From NCBI RefSeq assembly GCF_004117875.1, contig NZ_RAHW01000008.1:62001-126000 (forward strand): 64,000 nt of DNA, in the 5' to 3' direction. Source of the stretch: Geomonas oryzae (GTDB lineage: Bacteria > Desulfobacterota > Desulfuromonadia > Geobacterales > Geobacteraceae). Position numbers and translations under genes: made by a program. The notes under the pieces are model-generated. The model was not told where the DNA came from. It was given only the letters and a program-made list of their open reading frames with translations, and did no database searches. This document shows positions 41,599-50,828 of the stretch, piece after piece (within the stretch, counting starts at the first letter, position 1; each line of letters opens with the position of its first letter).

Positions 41599-43767
41599 TC
41601 AAACCGGTTCCAGTTTCAGGTACTGCACCTCGTTGGGGAGGGTGAAAACGACGAAGATGCCGTCGTCGTAGAGGGCCTCGGCGCTGCGGGGAGCGCCCCA
41701 AAGCTGCCGGTGCGGGTCGTCCGCTACCAGGTTGCGCACCTGGTAGTTCCCTGAGAGCCTGATGGCGCTGGGAATGGCGAAGGTCCCGGCGTTGCCGTGG
41801 CGGACGTTCAGATTCACGAAAACCAGCGTCACCGCGTCTTTTTCCCCATCGTCCCGCCAGCGCGCCACGGAAAATACCTCCTCGTGAAAACCGCCCCCTG
41901 AGAGGTTCAGGAAATAGCGCTTCGGCTCCCTCAGCTCCGCCGTGGTCTCCCGAGCCTGGTTGATCCTCAGGTACATGCGTCCCACCGCCTCCCGTTCAGG
42001 GATCTCATCGCTCCACGCCCGGTACATATTCGCCCAGCTGTCCCTGAATGGGAGCTTGTCGGCAAGACCTAGCGGCTGCCCCATGAACACCATCGGGCAG
42101 CCGTACACGGCGGCGGTCACCGCGTAGCGTGCCGCCATGGCCCACTTGTCCGCGTTGCCTCCCTCGTCGTGGCTGGTTCCGTTGTGCATCACGAGCGCCT
42201 CGCCGCCGAAGAGGGTGCTTTCCTGTTCCAGTGACGCGAAGAGGTCGCTCATCCGGACCTCCTCCTGACGATACAGGTGATGGTCCTTCGAAGTGAGGAC
42301 GTCGAACACCCGGTTCAGCCGGTACTGGATCACGTCCGGGTCGAGCACCTCGGCGAGGAAGATGAAGTCCCAGCGTGCCTTGCGGGTGCGGTTCACGATG
42401 TACTCCCAGAGCTGGTTGGGTAGCCCCTGCGCGAAATCGGCCCTGATTCCGGCCAGCTTGCCGCCGCTTTTCTCGATCCAGTAGGGGAGGATGTAGCCGA
42501 AGTACTGCCACAGCTTCTCCGTCTCGGTGTTCGAGGCAAGGTCCGTGTAGAAGAGGTCGCTCTCGTCCTCGGCGTTTCCCTTCGGGTCGTAGTGCGAGAC
42601 CGGGTTCCCCCAGTAGTCGGCGGCGCGTCCCGGCTTGGGGCCAAGCGCCGCGTAGTCTCCGAAGAACCAGTCGACGTTCGCGTCATCCCAGATATGCTCG
42701 TTCATCCGGTCGGCAGGCGCCCATACCGCGCAGGCGAAATCCGAGTCGGCCGACTCGCGGTAGTGGGGGACGCTGTGCCCGTCGACGAAGGCGTTGCCGC
42801 GGGTGCACCAGGAAGGGTGGTGTTCCCGGATCCACTGCTCCTGGTCCTGCATGGTGCAAAAGCCGAGGTCGACGGCGCCTTCGCCGTAGATGACGTCGCG
42901 CCCGGCATGGTTGAAGGCGAGGTCTATGAAGACGTCGAGGTCCACGGCGGCGGCTTCGTCGAACAGCATTCGTAACAGCTCGAGAGCCCGTGCAGGCGCC
43001 GCATTGTCGGCGAGCCAGCGGTTGATGCTCCAGTAGTCGCGGGAGGAGTAGGGGCTTCCCGGGTTGTCGTTGGGCGCCCACTGCCACCTTGCCCGGTCCC
43101 AGCGCCATTGCGTGTTGGGGAATACCGGCATGAGCCAGAGCGTGTTGAAGCCGAGTTCGTTGTTGACGTAGGTGAGCTGGAAGGGGTTGAAGCCGTCGAA
43201 GTCGTGGATGGAGAGGAAGTCGTCGAGCGTGCTGCGGTTCTCGTAGGAGCCGCCGGCGAGCGCCTCCACGGTGAGGGCGTTCGCCTCGTAAAGCCGCGAC
43301 CTGGACGCCTTGGCGGGGGAGACCACCACGGCGCAGTCGCGCTGGAGCCGATCGTTGGGGCGGGGGGCGAAGTCGTTATGCCACCACCAGGTATCGGTGC
43401 CGGTCATGCGGTAGCGTGCCGTGATGCGATAGGCCCCGCACTTGGTTACGGGGAGCTCCGCGCTGAAGACGAGGTTGTCGAAGGAGCGTCCAAGAAAGGA
43501 CATGCGCCAGGGCATCCAGTAGGAAGTGGGGCCGCCCGAGTCCGCGAGCGGCTCGTGGGGCTTGGCGAAATCGCGCCGATTCAGGTTGGTGAAGAGCTCA
43601 ACCTCGAACGCGTCGGGAGGCATCCCGGGACCTGCGATCTCCACCGTGACGCCGATGCGCGCCGGATTTTCCCCGGTCATGGTCTCGTCAATAAGGAGCT
43701 TTACCGTTCCGTAGTTCCCACCGCGCCCGTTCACCTTAAGGTTGCCGATCCATGCTCCGTATGCCAT
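41599..43767 (-). CDS. GH13 (alpha-amylase family) glycosidase with N-terminal domain
   Basis: A 722-residue enzyme. The N-terminal about 160 residues form a beta-rich domain; the (beta/alpha)8 catalytic domain has DVFIDLAFNHAG (region I), AGIRADFAQG with nucleophile Asp444 (region II), FIFLAEVLD with acid/base Glu473 (region III) and MHNGTSHDE with Asp534 (region IV), so all catalytic residues are present. A beta-sandwich C domain follows. No signal peptide is seen, which points to intracellular glycogen or maltooligosaccharide handling; the exact specificity is open. The ATG at 43767 has GGGAGGTG. Confidence 0.85.
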   Translation of the reverse strand: MAYGAWIGNLKVNGRGGNYGTVKLLIDETMTGENPARIGVTVEIAGPGMPPDAFEVELFTNLNRRDFAKPHEPLADSGGPTSYWMPWRMSFLGRSFDNLVFSAELPVTKCGAYRITARYRMTGTDTWWWHNDFAPRPNDRLQRDCAVVVSPAKASRSRLYEANALTVEALAGGSYENRSTLDDFLSIHDFDGFNPFQLTYVNNELGFNTLWLMPVFPNTQWRWDRARWQWAPNDNPGSPYSSRDYWSINRWLADNAAPARALELLRMLFDEAAAVDLDVFIDLAFNHAGRDVIYGEGAVDLGFCTMQDQEQWIREHHPSWCTRGNAFVDGHSVPHYRESADSDFACAVWAPADRMNEHIWDDANVDWFFGDYAALGPKPGRAADYWGNPVSHYDPKGNAEDESDLFYTDLASNTETEKLWQYFGYILPYWIEKSGGKLAGIRADFAQGLPNQLWEYIVNRTRKARWDFIFLAEVLDPDVIQYRLNRVFDVLTSKDHHLYRQEEVRMSDLFASLEQESTLFGGEALVMHNGTSHDEGGNADKWAMAARYAVTAAVYGCPMVFMGQPLGLADKLPFRDSWANMYRAWSDEIPEREAVGRMYLRINQARETTAELREPKRYFLNLSGGGFHEEVFSVARWRDDGEKDAVTLVFVNLNVRHGNAGTFAIPSAIRLSGNYQVRNLVADDPHRQLWGAPRSAEALYDDGIFVVFTLPNEVQYLKLEPV

Positions 43768-43971
43768 CGCCGCACCTCCCGCGCCGGCGGATGTGCCGTC
43801 GGCAGAGTCCTTCGTTGGGCAACAAGCAAGAACAGTAGCCAATTTTGCGGCGTTGGCAACAGCTGAAAGGGAAGCACGGTTAGGGGGGAGAAGGCGTTCG
43901 GTTGTCGGCAGGGGGCACGCGGATCGGGGATGGGAGGAGCCGAAGCCGGATCCGGCCGTCTGGAGAGTGCG

Positions 43972-46029
43972 TCAGTCGTCCGAGAGGAAGGTGTCCTCGA
44001 TCTTGACCGAGAGGGTGCTGATGTCGAAGGGCTTCTGGATGAAGTGCATCCCTTCCTCGACGACGCCGCTTCGGGCCACGAGGTCGGCGGTGTAGCCGGA
44101 CATGAACAGCACCTTCACGTCCGGCAGCAGCGACTTGATCTCCTGCACCATGTCGTTGCCGCTCATACCGGGCATGATCACGTCGGTGAGGACCAGGTCG
44201 ATCTTGTTCTCCTTGGCGGTGCAAACCGCGATACCGGCCTCGGGAGTCTCGGCGACCAGGACGCGGTACCCCAGTTCCTCCAGATAAGTCCTGGTGACCT
44301 CGCGCACCATGTCGTTGTCCTCGACCAGCAGTACGGTTCCGGTGCCGATACGTACGTCGGTGCACCTGCGGTGCGGTTCCGCCGCCGTTGCGCCGTTTAT
44401 GCGGGGGAGGTAGATCTTGAAGGAGGTGCCGTGCCCGACTTCGGAATAAACGTTTATGAAACCGCCGTTTTGCCGAACGATGCCGTAGACCGTGGCGAGG
44501 CCGAGGCCGGTTCCCTTGCCCAGGCCCTTGGTGGTGAAGAACGGTTCGAAAATATGCTCCAGCACCTCGGGAGGCATCCCGCCCCCCGTGTCGCTCACCG
44601 TTAGCTGCACGTACTCGCCGGGAATCGCATCGTTCAGGTACTGGCAGCTCTTCCGGCTCAGGTGCACGTTCTCGGTCTGGATCGAGAGCTGTCCCCCGTC
44701 GGGCATGGCGTCGCGGGAGTTGACCGCGAGGTTCACCAGTACCTGGTCGACCTGCGACGGGTCCATCTTCACCGTCCAGAGGTCCGCTCCCGGGCGGCAG
44801 ACCAGCGTGATGCTCTCCTCGATGAGTCTCAAGAGCGTCTTGCGGGCCTCCTCTACAAGCTGGTTCAGGTCCACCGGTCGCGGTTCGATGATCTCCTTCC
44901 TCGAGAAGGCGAGCAGTTGCCGGGTGATCTGGCTCGAACGCTGCGCCGCCGCCGAGATCTGGTCCAACGCCTGCCAGAGCACGTGGTCCGGGGTGATCTT
45001 CATCTTGGCGAGCTGGGCCTGTCCCATGATCACGGTGAGCATGTTGTTGAAGTCGTGGGCGACCCCGCCCGCCAGCCTCCCCACCGATTCCATTTTCAAC
45101 GCCTGCCGCAACTGTTCTTCGGTCTGTTTCGCTTCGGTTGTGTCGCGGACCGTGCCGATGGCCCCGACGATCTCGCCGCTTGCGTTTTTAAGCGGCGCCA
45201 TGGTGTCGGAACACCACCCGGAACGTCCGGTGACCGGGAGCTGGAACGAGAACTCGATGGAGGGGACCGCCTCGCCTGCCAGCACCCGATGAAGCCTCTC
45301 GGTCAGTCCGGCATGTTCGATCATGGGGAAGGCTTCCTGCGGCAGCTTGCCGAGCACCTTGTCCGCCGTGTAGCCGGTCATCTGCTCCATGTAACGGTTC
45401 CAGACCTGGTAGCGCAGCCCGCGGTCGTAGACGATGATCCCCTCCCTCGCGCAGGCGATGATCTGCTGCACGCGCTCCTCGCTTTCCCGCAGGCACTCCT
45501 GCACCTCTAAGCTGCGGAGCTGGGTCAACCCCTGGATGGCGAGGAGCTCGGTGAGGTTGGCGATGAAGGAGAGGTTCTGGTCCAGTTTGTCCTGGCTGAT
45601 GACCGGCACCCGTTCCATGGCGAGCAGGTAGGCGGCTTCCTCGAAGCCGTACCGTTCAGCCTGGAGCTCGAAACGCCCGCGGTCGGGCGGTTCCAGGAAG
45701 AGCTGGCCGGTGAAGATGTTGGCGAGGTGTTCCCCCTCTATGATGAGCGGGGTGGCGGTGTCGGTGAGCCCCATGGGGCAGGTGATCTGGACGTGGCGCT
45801 GGTGGTCCTGCAGTCCGCAGGTGATCTTCTGGTCGCTTTCGATGCAGAACTTTTCGGTGGCGGGATTGACGCGGTGGAACTTGGTGCAGATGTCCTGCCA
45901 CCCGGAGCCGGTCAGGATGTTTCCTTCCAGGTCGATGATGGCGGACGGTATCCCGGATACCTCGTAGAGGCTGTTGAGGATCGTTTGCAGTTTCGGAATG
46001 TCGAGGAGCTCTGATATGGAATATCTCAT
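43972..46029 (-). CDS. hybrid sensor histidine kinase: PocR-PAS-HisKA-HATPase-receiver
   Basis: A 685-residue cytoplasmic kinase. A PocR sensory domain (about 1-170) with Cys48, Cys62, Cys71 and Cys84 may bind a metal or small hydrocarbon-derived ligand. A PAS domain (about 185-300) follows, then the phosphorylation His325 in [13 protein letters not shown], an ATPase domain ([36 protein letters not shown]) and a C-terminal receiver with Asp616 ([13 protein letters not shown]) and the KP pair. No membrane segment is present. The partner regulator is not evident nearby. Confidence 0.93.
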   Translation of the reverse strand: MRYSISELLDIPKLQTILNSLYEVSGIPSAIIDLEGNILTGSGWQDICTKFHRVNPATEKFCIESDQKITCGLQDHQRHVQITCPMGLTDTATPLIIEGEHLANIFTGQLFLEPPDRGRFELQAERYGFEEAAYLLAMERVPVISQDKLDQNLSFIANLTELLAIQGLTQLRSLEVQECLRESEERVQQIIACAREGIIVYDRGLRYQVWNRYMEQMTGYTADKVLGKLPQEAFPMIEHAGLTERLHRVLAGEAVPSIEFSFQLPVTGRSGWCSDTMAPLKNASGEIVGAIGTVRDTTEAKQTEEQLRQALKMESVGRLAGGVAHDFNNMLTVIMGQAQLAKMKITPDHVLWQALDQISAAAQRSSQITRQLLAFSRKEIIEPRPVDLNQLVEEARKTLLRLIEESITLVCRPGADLWTVKMDPSQVDQVLVNLAVNSRDAMPDGGQLSIQTENVHLSRKSCQYLNDAIPGEYVQLTVSDTGGGMPPEVLEHIFEPFFTTKGLGKGTGLGLATVYGIVRQNGGFINVYSEVGHGTSFKIYLPRINGATAAEPHRRCTDVRIGTGTVLLVEDNDMVREVTRTYLEELGYRVLVAETPEAGIAVCTAKENKIDLVLTDVIMPGMSGNDMVQEIKSLLPDVKVLFMSGYTADLVARSGVVEEGMHFIQKPFDISTLSVKIEDTFLSDD

Positions 46030-46334
46030 ACAGTAACCGGTTTCCCTACGTCCTGTCGAAAAGCCTCTTCAGATTCTATCATGCATAGTTTAGCTCTCCT
46101 TTTCTCAGAATGTGTCTGGAACTGTCAATGAGAGAAAAAGAAAATTTCATGGGAGACATCGCAGATTCAGAAAAAGGAGGCGGCTCTGCCAATTCGTGAC
46201 AAAACGCTGACTGTTTGAAGGCAATTGCCGTCCGGTTTGGGCATAAAAAAGCCGCGTATGGCATGTAATAAGCCAAAGCGGCGGACAGGTGTGTCGGTAA
46301 CGGAGAGGAAAAGCCGGAAGAAGGGGCAGGGGTG
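46030..46334. other. 305-base intergenic region
   Basis: Between the PocR kinase gene and marR. It carries the marR terminator at 46244-46282 and an AT-rich stretch around 46080-46160 that probably holds the kinase promoter. No gene is recognised. Confidence 0.5.
46244..46282 (-). terminator. rho-independent terminator after marR
   Basis: Minus strand GCCGCTTTGGC and GCCATACGCGGC pair around TTATTACAT and run into six T. Confidence 0.75.
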
Positions 46335-46760
46335 CTACGGAAGGTTGCCTCTCACCTTTCTGAGCAGGCGTATCAGTTCCTGCTGTTCCGTTTCCTCGAA
46401 GCCGCGCCAGATCCTTTCGATGAGGTTGCGCGACACCTCCTGGAATACCGGTTTGAGCGCCTGCCCCTTGGGAGAGAGTTTCACGAAGACGGTCCGCTGG
46501 TCCTGGGTGCTGCTCGCCTTCTCGACGTAGCCGTTCGCGACCAGTTTGCCGACCAGCGCGGTCACCGTCGACTTGTCGCGCCGCACCGCCTTGGCGAGGT
46601 CCTTCATGGTCACCTGGTCGTTGTTGAACAGATGGTGCAGGATGGCGCCGTGCGATGGGGCGAGTCCTTCGATCCCCAGGCGCTTTAGTTCCTGGAGCAG
46701 GTGGCGGTTGATCCCGGCGCGGGTGTCGCTTATGAGGGCGGCGATGCTCTTGGTTTCCAT
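46335..46760 (-). CDS. MarR family transcriptional regulator
   Basis: A 141-residue winged-helix repressor. The recognition region is VTMKDLAKAVRRDKSTVTALVGKL and the wing VEKASSTQDQRTVFVKLSPKG. MarR proteins release DNA on binding small phenolic or oxidised ligands. The start at 46760 lies only 8 bases after the predicted -10 and has no Shine-Dalgarno sequence, so the mRNA may be leaderless. No obvious target gene shares its orientation downstream. Confidence 0.93.
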   Translation of the reverse strand: METKSIAALISDTRAGINRHLLQELKRLGIEGLAPSHGAILHHLFNNDQVTMKDLAKAVRRDKSTVTALVGKLVANGYVEKASSTQDQRTVFVKLSPKGQALKPVFQEVSRNLIERIWRGFEETEQQELIRLLRKVRGNLP

Positions 46761-46768
46761 GGGAGGGG

Positions 46769-46797
46769 AATCTAGTTTGACGGCAAACTAAAGTCAA
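46769..46797 (-). promoter_or_regulatory. marR promoter with operator in the spacer
   Basis: Minus strand TTGACT (46797-46792), a 17-base spacer and TAGATT (46774-46769). The perfect inverted repeat TAGTTTG / CAAACTA (46773-46779 and 46784-46790) fills the spacer, the position expected for self-repression. Confidence 0.8.
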
Positions 46798-46811
46798 GAA
46801 AAAAAACTTGC

Positions 46812-46883
46812 GGAGCCGTCGGAGCCGTCGGACCAGTCGGACCAGTCGGACCAGTCGGACCAGTCGGACCAGTCGGACCAGTC
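46812..46883. repeat. 9-bp tandem repeat, eight units
   Basis: Two units of GGAGCCGTC are followed by six perfect units of GGACCAGTC, just upstream of the marR promoter and downstream of the PAS kinase gene. The length is likely to vary between strains. Confidence 0.95.
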
Positions 46884-46911
46884 GCAAGGGGCGGAAGGGG
46901 GGGGGGAGCTA

Positions 46912-48060
46912 TTAGCTGTGCTCGAGGCGAAAGGGGATCACCATGTGGAAGGTGCTGCCGTGGTTCTTGCGGCTTTCGACCCAGATGTGCCCCCCCATGA
47001 GATGCACCAGCTCGCTGCTGATGGAGAGGCCGAGCCCGGTGCCGCCGTACTGCCTGGTGATGGAGGCATCCTCCTGGCTAAAGGGCGTGAAGATGCGCTC
47101 CATCGCCTCGGCGGCGATGCCGATGCCGGTATCGGCGACGCTGATCTTCAGGCGTGCCGTGCCTGCTGCCTGCTCATGAACCTGGACCGAGACGGTGATG
47201 CCGCCCGCATTGGTGAATTTGATGGCGTTGCCGAGGACGTTGAGAAACACCTGTTTCACCCGCAACCGGTCTCCCATCAACCCGTCGGGAACGTTGTCGT
47301 CGATGTCGGTCCTGAAGGCAAGCCCCTTCCTGTTGATGACCGACATCTGGGTCCTCACCACTTCCGCGATGCTCTGCCTGAGGCTGAAGCCGTGGCACTC
47401 CAATTCGATACTGCCGGCTTCAGCCTTCGAGAGATCGAGGATGTCGTTGACGATGGTGAGCAGCCCCTGAGAGGAATCGAGGATGCCATCCACGTATTCC
47501 TTCTGCTCCGGCGTAAGGTCGGTGAAGGCAAGGAGCTGCGACATCCCCATGATGCTGTTCATCGGGGTGCGGATCTCGTGGCTCATGTTGGCGAGAAAGT
47601 AGCTCTTCGCGCGGTTGGCCGCTTCGGCGCTTTCCCGCGCGGCGTTCAGGTCTCTCTCGGCCTTCTTCCGGTCCGTTATGTCGAAGCAGTAGCCTATGTA
47701 CCCGTCGAAGCCCCCCTCACCGGAGATTACCGGACGGCCTATGTCGAAGATCCAGCGGTAATGGCCGTCGTGGCGCCGCAGCCGGTACTCGATCTCGAAG
47801 GGCTCCCGCTTTCGAAAAGCGCTGAGCCGCTCGCCCATGTAGCGTTCCCGGTCTTCAGGGTGCACCCCCGCGACCCACCCCTCGTCCAGTTCCTGCTCCA
47901 TCGTCCGACCGGTGAAGGCGAGCCAGGCGCCATTGAGCCAATCGCGCCGATTCTCGCTGTCGGCACGCCAGATCAGGGCAGGCGCCTGGTCGAGTATGTC
48001 GAGGTAACGTTCGCCTGTTGAGGCGTGGTGGAGAGATTCGCGGGAAGACGTACTAGACAT
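46912..48060 (-). CDS. PAS-domain sensor histidine kinase
   Basis: A 382-residue soluble kinase. A PAS/PAC unit covers about 15-135 ([13 protein letters not shown] ends it), then the phospho-acceptor His161 in [14 protein letters not shown], and an ATPase domain with [21 protein letters not shown] and GTGLGLSI. The HEIRTPMN motif is that of hybrid-type kinases, but no receiver is attached. The start at 48060 has AAAGG upstream; in-frame ATGs at 48126 and 48135 lack one. No response regulator lies next to it. Confidence 0.9.
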   Translation of the reverse strand: MSSTSSRESLHHASTGERYLDILDQAPALIWRADSENRRDWLNGAWLAFTGRTMEQELDEGWVAGVHPEDRERYMGERLSAFRKREPFEIEYRLRRHDGHYRWIFDIGRPVISGEGGFDGYIGYCFDITDRKKAERDLNAARESAEAANRAKSYFLANMSHEIRTPMNSIMGMSQLLAFTDLTPEQKEYVDGILDSSQGLLTIVNDILDLSKAEAGSIELECHGFSLRQSIAEVVRTQMSVINRKGLAFRTDIDDNVPDGLMGDRLRVKQVFLNVLGNAIKFTNAGGITVSVQVHEQAAGTARLKISVADTGIGIAAEAMERIFTPFSQEDASITRQYGGTGLGLSISSELVHLMGGHIWVESRKNHGSTFHMVIPFRLEHS

Positions 48061-48228
48061 GGTTGACCTTTGCCGGGACTGCATGCTGCCTTTGGTGAAA
48101 ACTCGCCCAAGTTGGAGTGTTGCCATTATTATCAAATAATTTAATTCCCTGAAAGGAAATTGTTATGAAAGGGGCTAATAGTGCCCAAATCTCTGACCCG
48201 GCAGCGTTTTAAGCGGTTTATGCTGTGG

Positions 48229-48975
48229 TTAATCGACGGCGAAACCGTACCGACTCAGTACCGACTTTGCTTCACGTCCTTTTAGATAGTGTAAAAACTC
48301 GGCAGCTTCCCTGTTCCTCGTGCCGTTTGTTGTCAGTGCCATAGGGTAGATGATAGGTGGGTAGAGCTGCTGCGGCACCGTGAAGAGGATCCTGGCGTGT
48401 CTGCCCAAGAGGGCGTCGGTGCGGTAGACGAAGGCCCCGTCGACCTCGCCGCGCTCGGCGTACATCATGCTCTCCCTTACGTCCTTGGCGAGGATCAATT
48501 TCCCCTTGAGCTGGGTCTCGAGCCCGGCCTTTCTCATCGCCTCCTCGGCGTATTCTCCGGCGGGAACGCTTTTCGGGCTGCCGATGGCGATGCTGCCCAG
48601 GGAAGGAAGATCGTGCATGCCGGAGATCTTGCGCGTCGTGGCGCCGGCAAAGACGAGGGTATTCCGGGTGAAGGTATCGATGGAGGTCGCAGCGACCAGT
48701 TTCTTCTCCTTCAGGTGGCTCATCCACTCCTCGTTGGCCGAGATGAAGATGTCCGCCGGCGCGCCGCTTTCGATCTGCTTCGCGAGGGTCCCCGACGCGG
48801 CGTAGTTCCTGGTGATCTTCGTTCCGGGGTGCTTTCGGACGAACTGCTCGGCGATCTCGTTCACCGCCTCCTTGAGGCTCGCCGCGGCGGAAACGGTTAT
48901 CTCACCGGCGACTGCGGGGGCGGTGAGCAGCACCAGGGTGAGGAGGCAGAACGATGCGTGGATCATCTTTTTCAT
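48229..48975 (-). CDS. modA: molybdate ABC transporter substrate-binding protein
   Basis: A 248-residue periplasmic protein with a signal peptide (about 1-23, ending AVAG). ITVSAAASLKEAVNEIA, KITRNYAASGTLAKQIESGAPADIFISA and the later GEYAEEAMRKAG are ModA hallmarks for oxyanion binding. Permease and ATPase genes (modB, modC) are not adjacent, so it is an orphan here. GGAG precedes the ATG at 48975. Confidence 0.92.
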   Translation of the reverse strand: MKKMIHASFCLLTLVLLTAPAVAGEITVSAAASLKEAVNEIAEQFVRKHPGTKITRNYAASGTLAKQIESGAPADIFISANEEWMSHLKEKKLVAATSIDTFTRNTLVFAGATTRKISGMHDLPSLGSIAIGSPKSVPAGEYAEEAMRKAGLETQLKGKLILAKDVRESMMYAERGEVDGAFVYRTDALLGRHARILFTVPQQLYPPIIYPMALTTNGTRNREAAEFLHYLKGREAKSVLSRYGFAVD

Positions 48976-49179
48976 GGCGGGCTCCTTTTCTCGATGGGAT
49001 AGGCAAGGGGTTACATGACGCGTGCCATGTCGGAGGGGAGGGTGATTGCTGCGCGATATCAAGAGGTTTATTGGCGGGTGCGGCGCCGGTCGTGACCGGG
49101 ATCTGCAAGAAAAAAGGGCAGGTGCCGTCGTGAGGGCAGCTGCGCGGGGACGGCGAGCGTGACGGATGGGTCTGTCCGA

Positions 49180-49599
49180 TCAGCGGAAGGTGGCGAGAAT
49201 GTAATCCGCGATGAGGCGCGCGTCGGCGTCCGGGATGGTCCTCTCGTCGAAGCGGACCATCCCGGGACCGGGGTTGCGCATCTTCTTCACGATGTCGGCG
49301 GGTGTCGTGATGCCGTGGTCGGCGAGGACGCCGGCGTGCAGTGTCTTGCCGGGGGTGAGGACGTTGCCGCCGTTTGGGTGGCAGGGGGCGCAACGCTCCT
49401 TGAAAAGCTGCCTACCCCGCTCGGTTACCACGGGCGGTGACCCGTTCCGCGGGGTGTCGGTGCAGCCGCTCAAAAGGATGGCAGCGACGAGGAAGGAAGC
49501 GAGGGTGAGACAAGGCTGCTTCCCCCCTCCCAGCCTCCCCCCTCCGGGGGGAGGAGCGCTTGTGGATGCCGGGGATGGAGGTTCAGGACGGCGGCGCAT
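49180..49599 (-). CDS. monohaem cytochrome c lipoprotein in the hya operon
   Basis: A 139-residue protein. After an unusual Pro/Gly-rich start (STSAPPPGGGRLGGGK) comes a hydrophobic segment and lipobox LLSGC (Cys46), then CAPCH (70-74) as the haem site and MVRF with a possible Met ligand. This suggests a membrane-anchored periplasmic electron carrier. It follows the hydrogenase protease gene by 5 bases and would receive electrons from the hydrogenase. The start at 49599 has AGGGA; the Pro/Gly stretch derives from a palindromic repeat. Confidence 0.8.
   Translation of the reverse strand: MRRRPEPPSPASTSAPPPGGGRLGGGKQPCLTLASFLVAAILLSGCTDTPRNGSPPVVTERGRQLFKERCAPCHPNGGNVLTPGKTLHAGVLADHGITTPADIVKKMRNPGPGMVRFDERTIPDADARLIADYILATFR
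49522..49555. repeat. repeat-like palindrome inside the cytochrome gene
   Basis: CCCCCCTCCCAGCC and CCCCCCTCCGGGGGGAGG resemble the subtype of intergenic palindrome seen at 53.9 kb. It is in frame and encodes the Pro/Gly-rich N-terminal stretch. Confidence 0.5.
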
Positions 49600-49604
49600 C
49601 GCGG

Positions 49605-50141
49605 CTAGTCCCTGCAGACGTTGACGGTACGAGAGACCGGGCGGCACTCGACGCCGAACGCGGTGAGTTCCTTGAGCACCGCCCCCTTCATGGTCTCCAC
49701 CTGCAGGGAGACCTCGTGGGTGAGGTCGGTCCCCATCTGGATGCTCCCCGGCTGCACGCCGATCAGCACCATCTCCCCCGGCGCCTGCCCCATGAGCCGT
49801 GCCACGGAAAGGAGGTCCTTCAGCCCCATCTGGTGCGGCGACACCTTGGTCTCCAGGGCGACCGGGAGCTCCTCTCCGGCGAGCCGCACGCAGGTGCCGG
49901 GTTCCTTTCCCGTCTCCACCGCATCGACCATGATGAGGTGGCTGCGCCCCTCGAGCACAGGGAGAAGGTCGAGCCCGAGCGTCCCGCCGTCGACGATCTC
50001 GACGCTCTTCGGGAAGCGGTACTCGCGCTGCAACTGCTGCACGACCCGTATTCCCACGCCGTCGTCCCCCATAACCAGGTTGCCTACGCCGAGCACCAGG
50101 ACCTTCGGCGCCGGCTCTTGTTTCATCGAGTTTGCTTTCAC
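49605..50141 (-). CDS. hyaD: [NiFe]-hydrogenase maturation protease (HyaD/HybD family)
   Basis: A 178-residue endopeptidase that trims the C terminus of the large subunit after nickel insertion. VLVLGVGNLVMGDDGVGI carries the nickel-sensing Glu/Asp position, VDGGTLGLDLLP the second Asp and SPHQMGLKDLL the His. GTG at 50141 is taken as start, with GGAGAA nine bases upstream; an ATG five codons later is possible. It lies 3 bases from the cytochrome b gene. Confidence 0.92.
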   Translation of the reverse strand: MKANSMKQEPAPKVLVLGVGNLVMGDDGVGIRVVQQLQREYRFPKSVEIVDGGTLGLDLLPVLEGRSHLIMVDAVETGKEPGTCVRLAGEELPVALETKVSPHQMGLKDLLSVARLMGQAPGEMVLIGVQPGSIQMGTDLTHEVSLQVETMKGAVLKELTAFGVECRPVSRTVNVCRD

Positions 50142-50144
50142 CCG

Positions 50145-50813
50145 TCATTCTCCTTTTTGTTTGACCGTGAACTTGTAGCCGCTGAACATGCTGGAGATCT
50201 CGCCTCCGTGCTCCTTTATGTCCATGAGCCAAGCGCTGTAGATGTGGTTGACGACGAAGCCCAGGATGAACCACATGCCCATATGGTGGGCAAGGCGCAT
50301 CCCCTGCAGGCTGAAAAGCGAATACATGAAGCCAAGCGACTTGAACATGATGCCGCCGGGGGTGTGGGCGGCGTACATGGCGAAGCCGGTGAGGATCATG
50401 GTGAGGTAGATCAAAAAGAGCACGAAGTACGCGGTGGTGGCGAGCGGATTGTGCCCGACCGTCTCGGGGACCTCGTGGGAGCGGAGCAGGTAGTAGTTAA
50501 GCATCTTTTTGAGCTTTTCCCTCCCCTTGGCGCTGAACATCGGGAAGAAGGCGCGCCAGCTCGCGTGCTCGTTGCCGATGAAGGCCCATACGACGCGCGA
50601 GGCGACGCTCACGGTGAAGGCGTAGGCCGCCACGAAGTGCACGAAGCGGATCCACCCCATGGCGTAATCCGAGGGGGAGCTTCCGAGCGATACCGGGTGG
50701 CCGATCAGGAAACCGGTCCCGGAGAGAACCACGATGGCGAGCACGTTGATCCAGTGAAACCAGCGCAGCGGCAGTTCCCAGACGTACTGCTTGAACTTGC
50801 AACGGTCCGACAT
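50145..50813 (-). CDS. hyaC: [NiFe]-hydrogenase b-type cytochrome subunit
   Basis: A 222-residue membrane protein with four hydrophobic segments (about 18-38, 55-78, 128-152 and 172-195). His residues in LRWFHWINVL, RFVHFVAAYAF, and LAHHMGMWFI with VVNHIYSAW fit two b haems. It anchors the hydrogenase and passes electrons to the quinone pool. AAGGAGG precedes the ATG. The order matches hya operons. Confidence 0.93.
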   Translation of the reverse strand: MSDRCKFKQYVWELPLRWFHWINVLAIVVLSGTGFLIGHPVSLGSSPSDYAMGWIRFVHFVAAYAFTVSVASRVVWAFIGNEHASWRAFFPMFSAKGREKLKKMLNYYLLRSHEVPETVGHNPLATTAYFVLFLIYLTMILTGFAMYAAHTPGGIMFKSLGFMYSLFSLQGMRLAHHMGMWFILGFVVNHIYSAWLMDIKEHGGEISSMFSGYKFTVKQKGE

Positions 50814-50828
50814 GGCCCACCTCCTTGT

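Noticed and set aside
46812..46883. CRISPR-like array
   Set aside because: The 9-bp units are directly contiguous with no spacers, so it is a simple tandem repeat.
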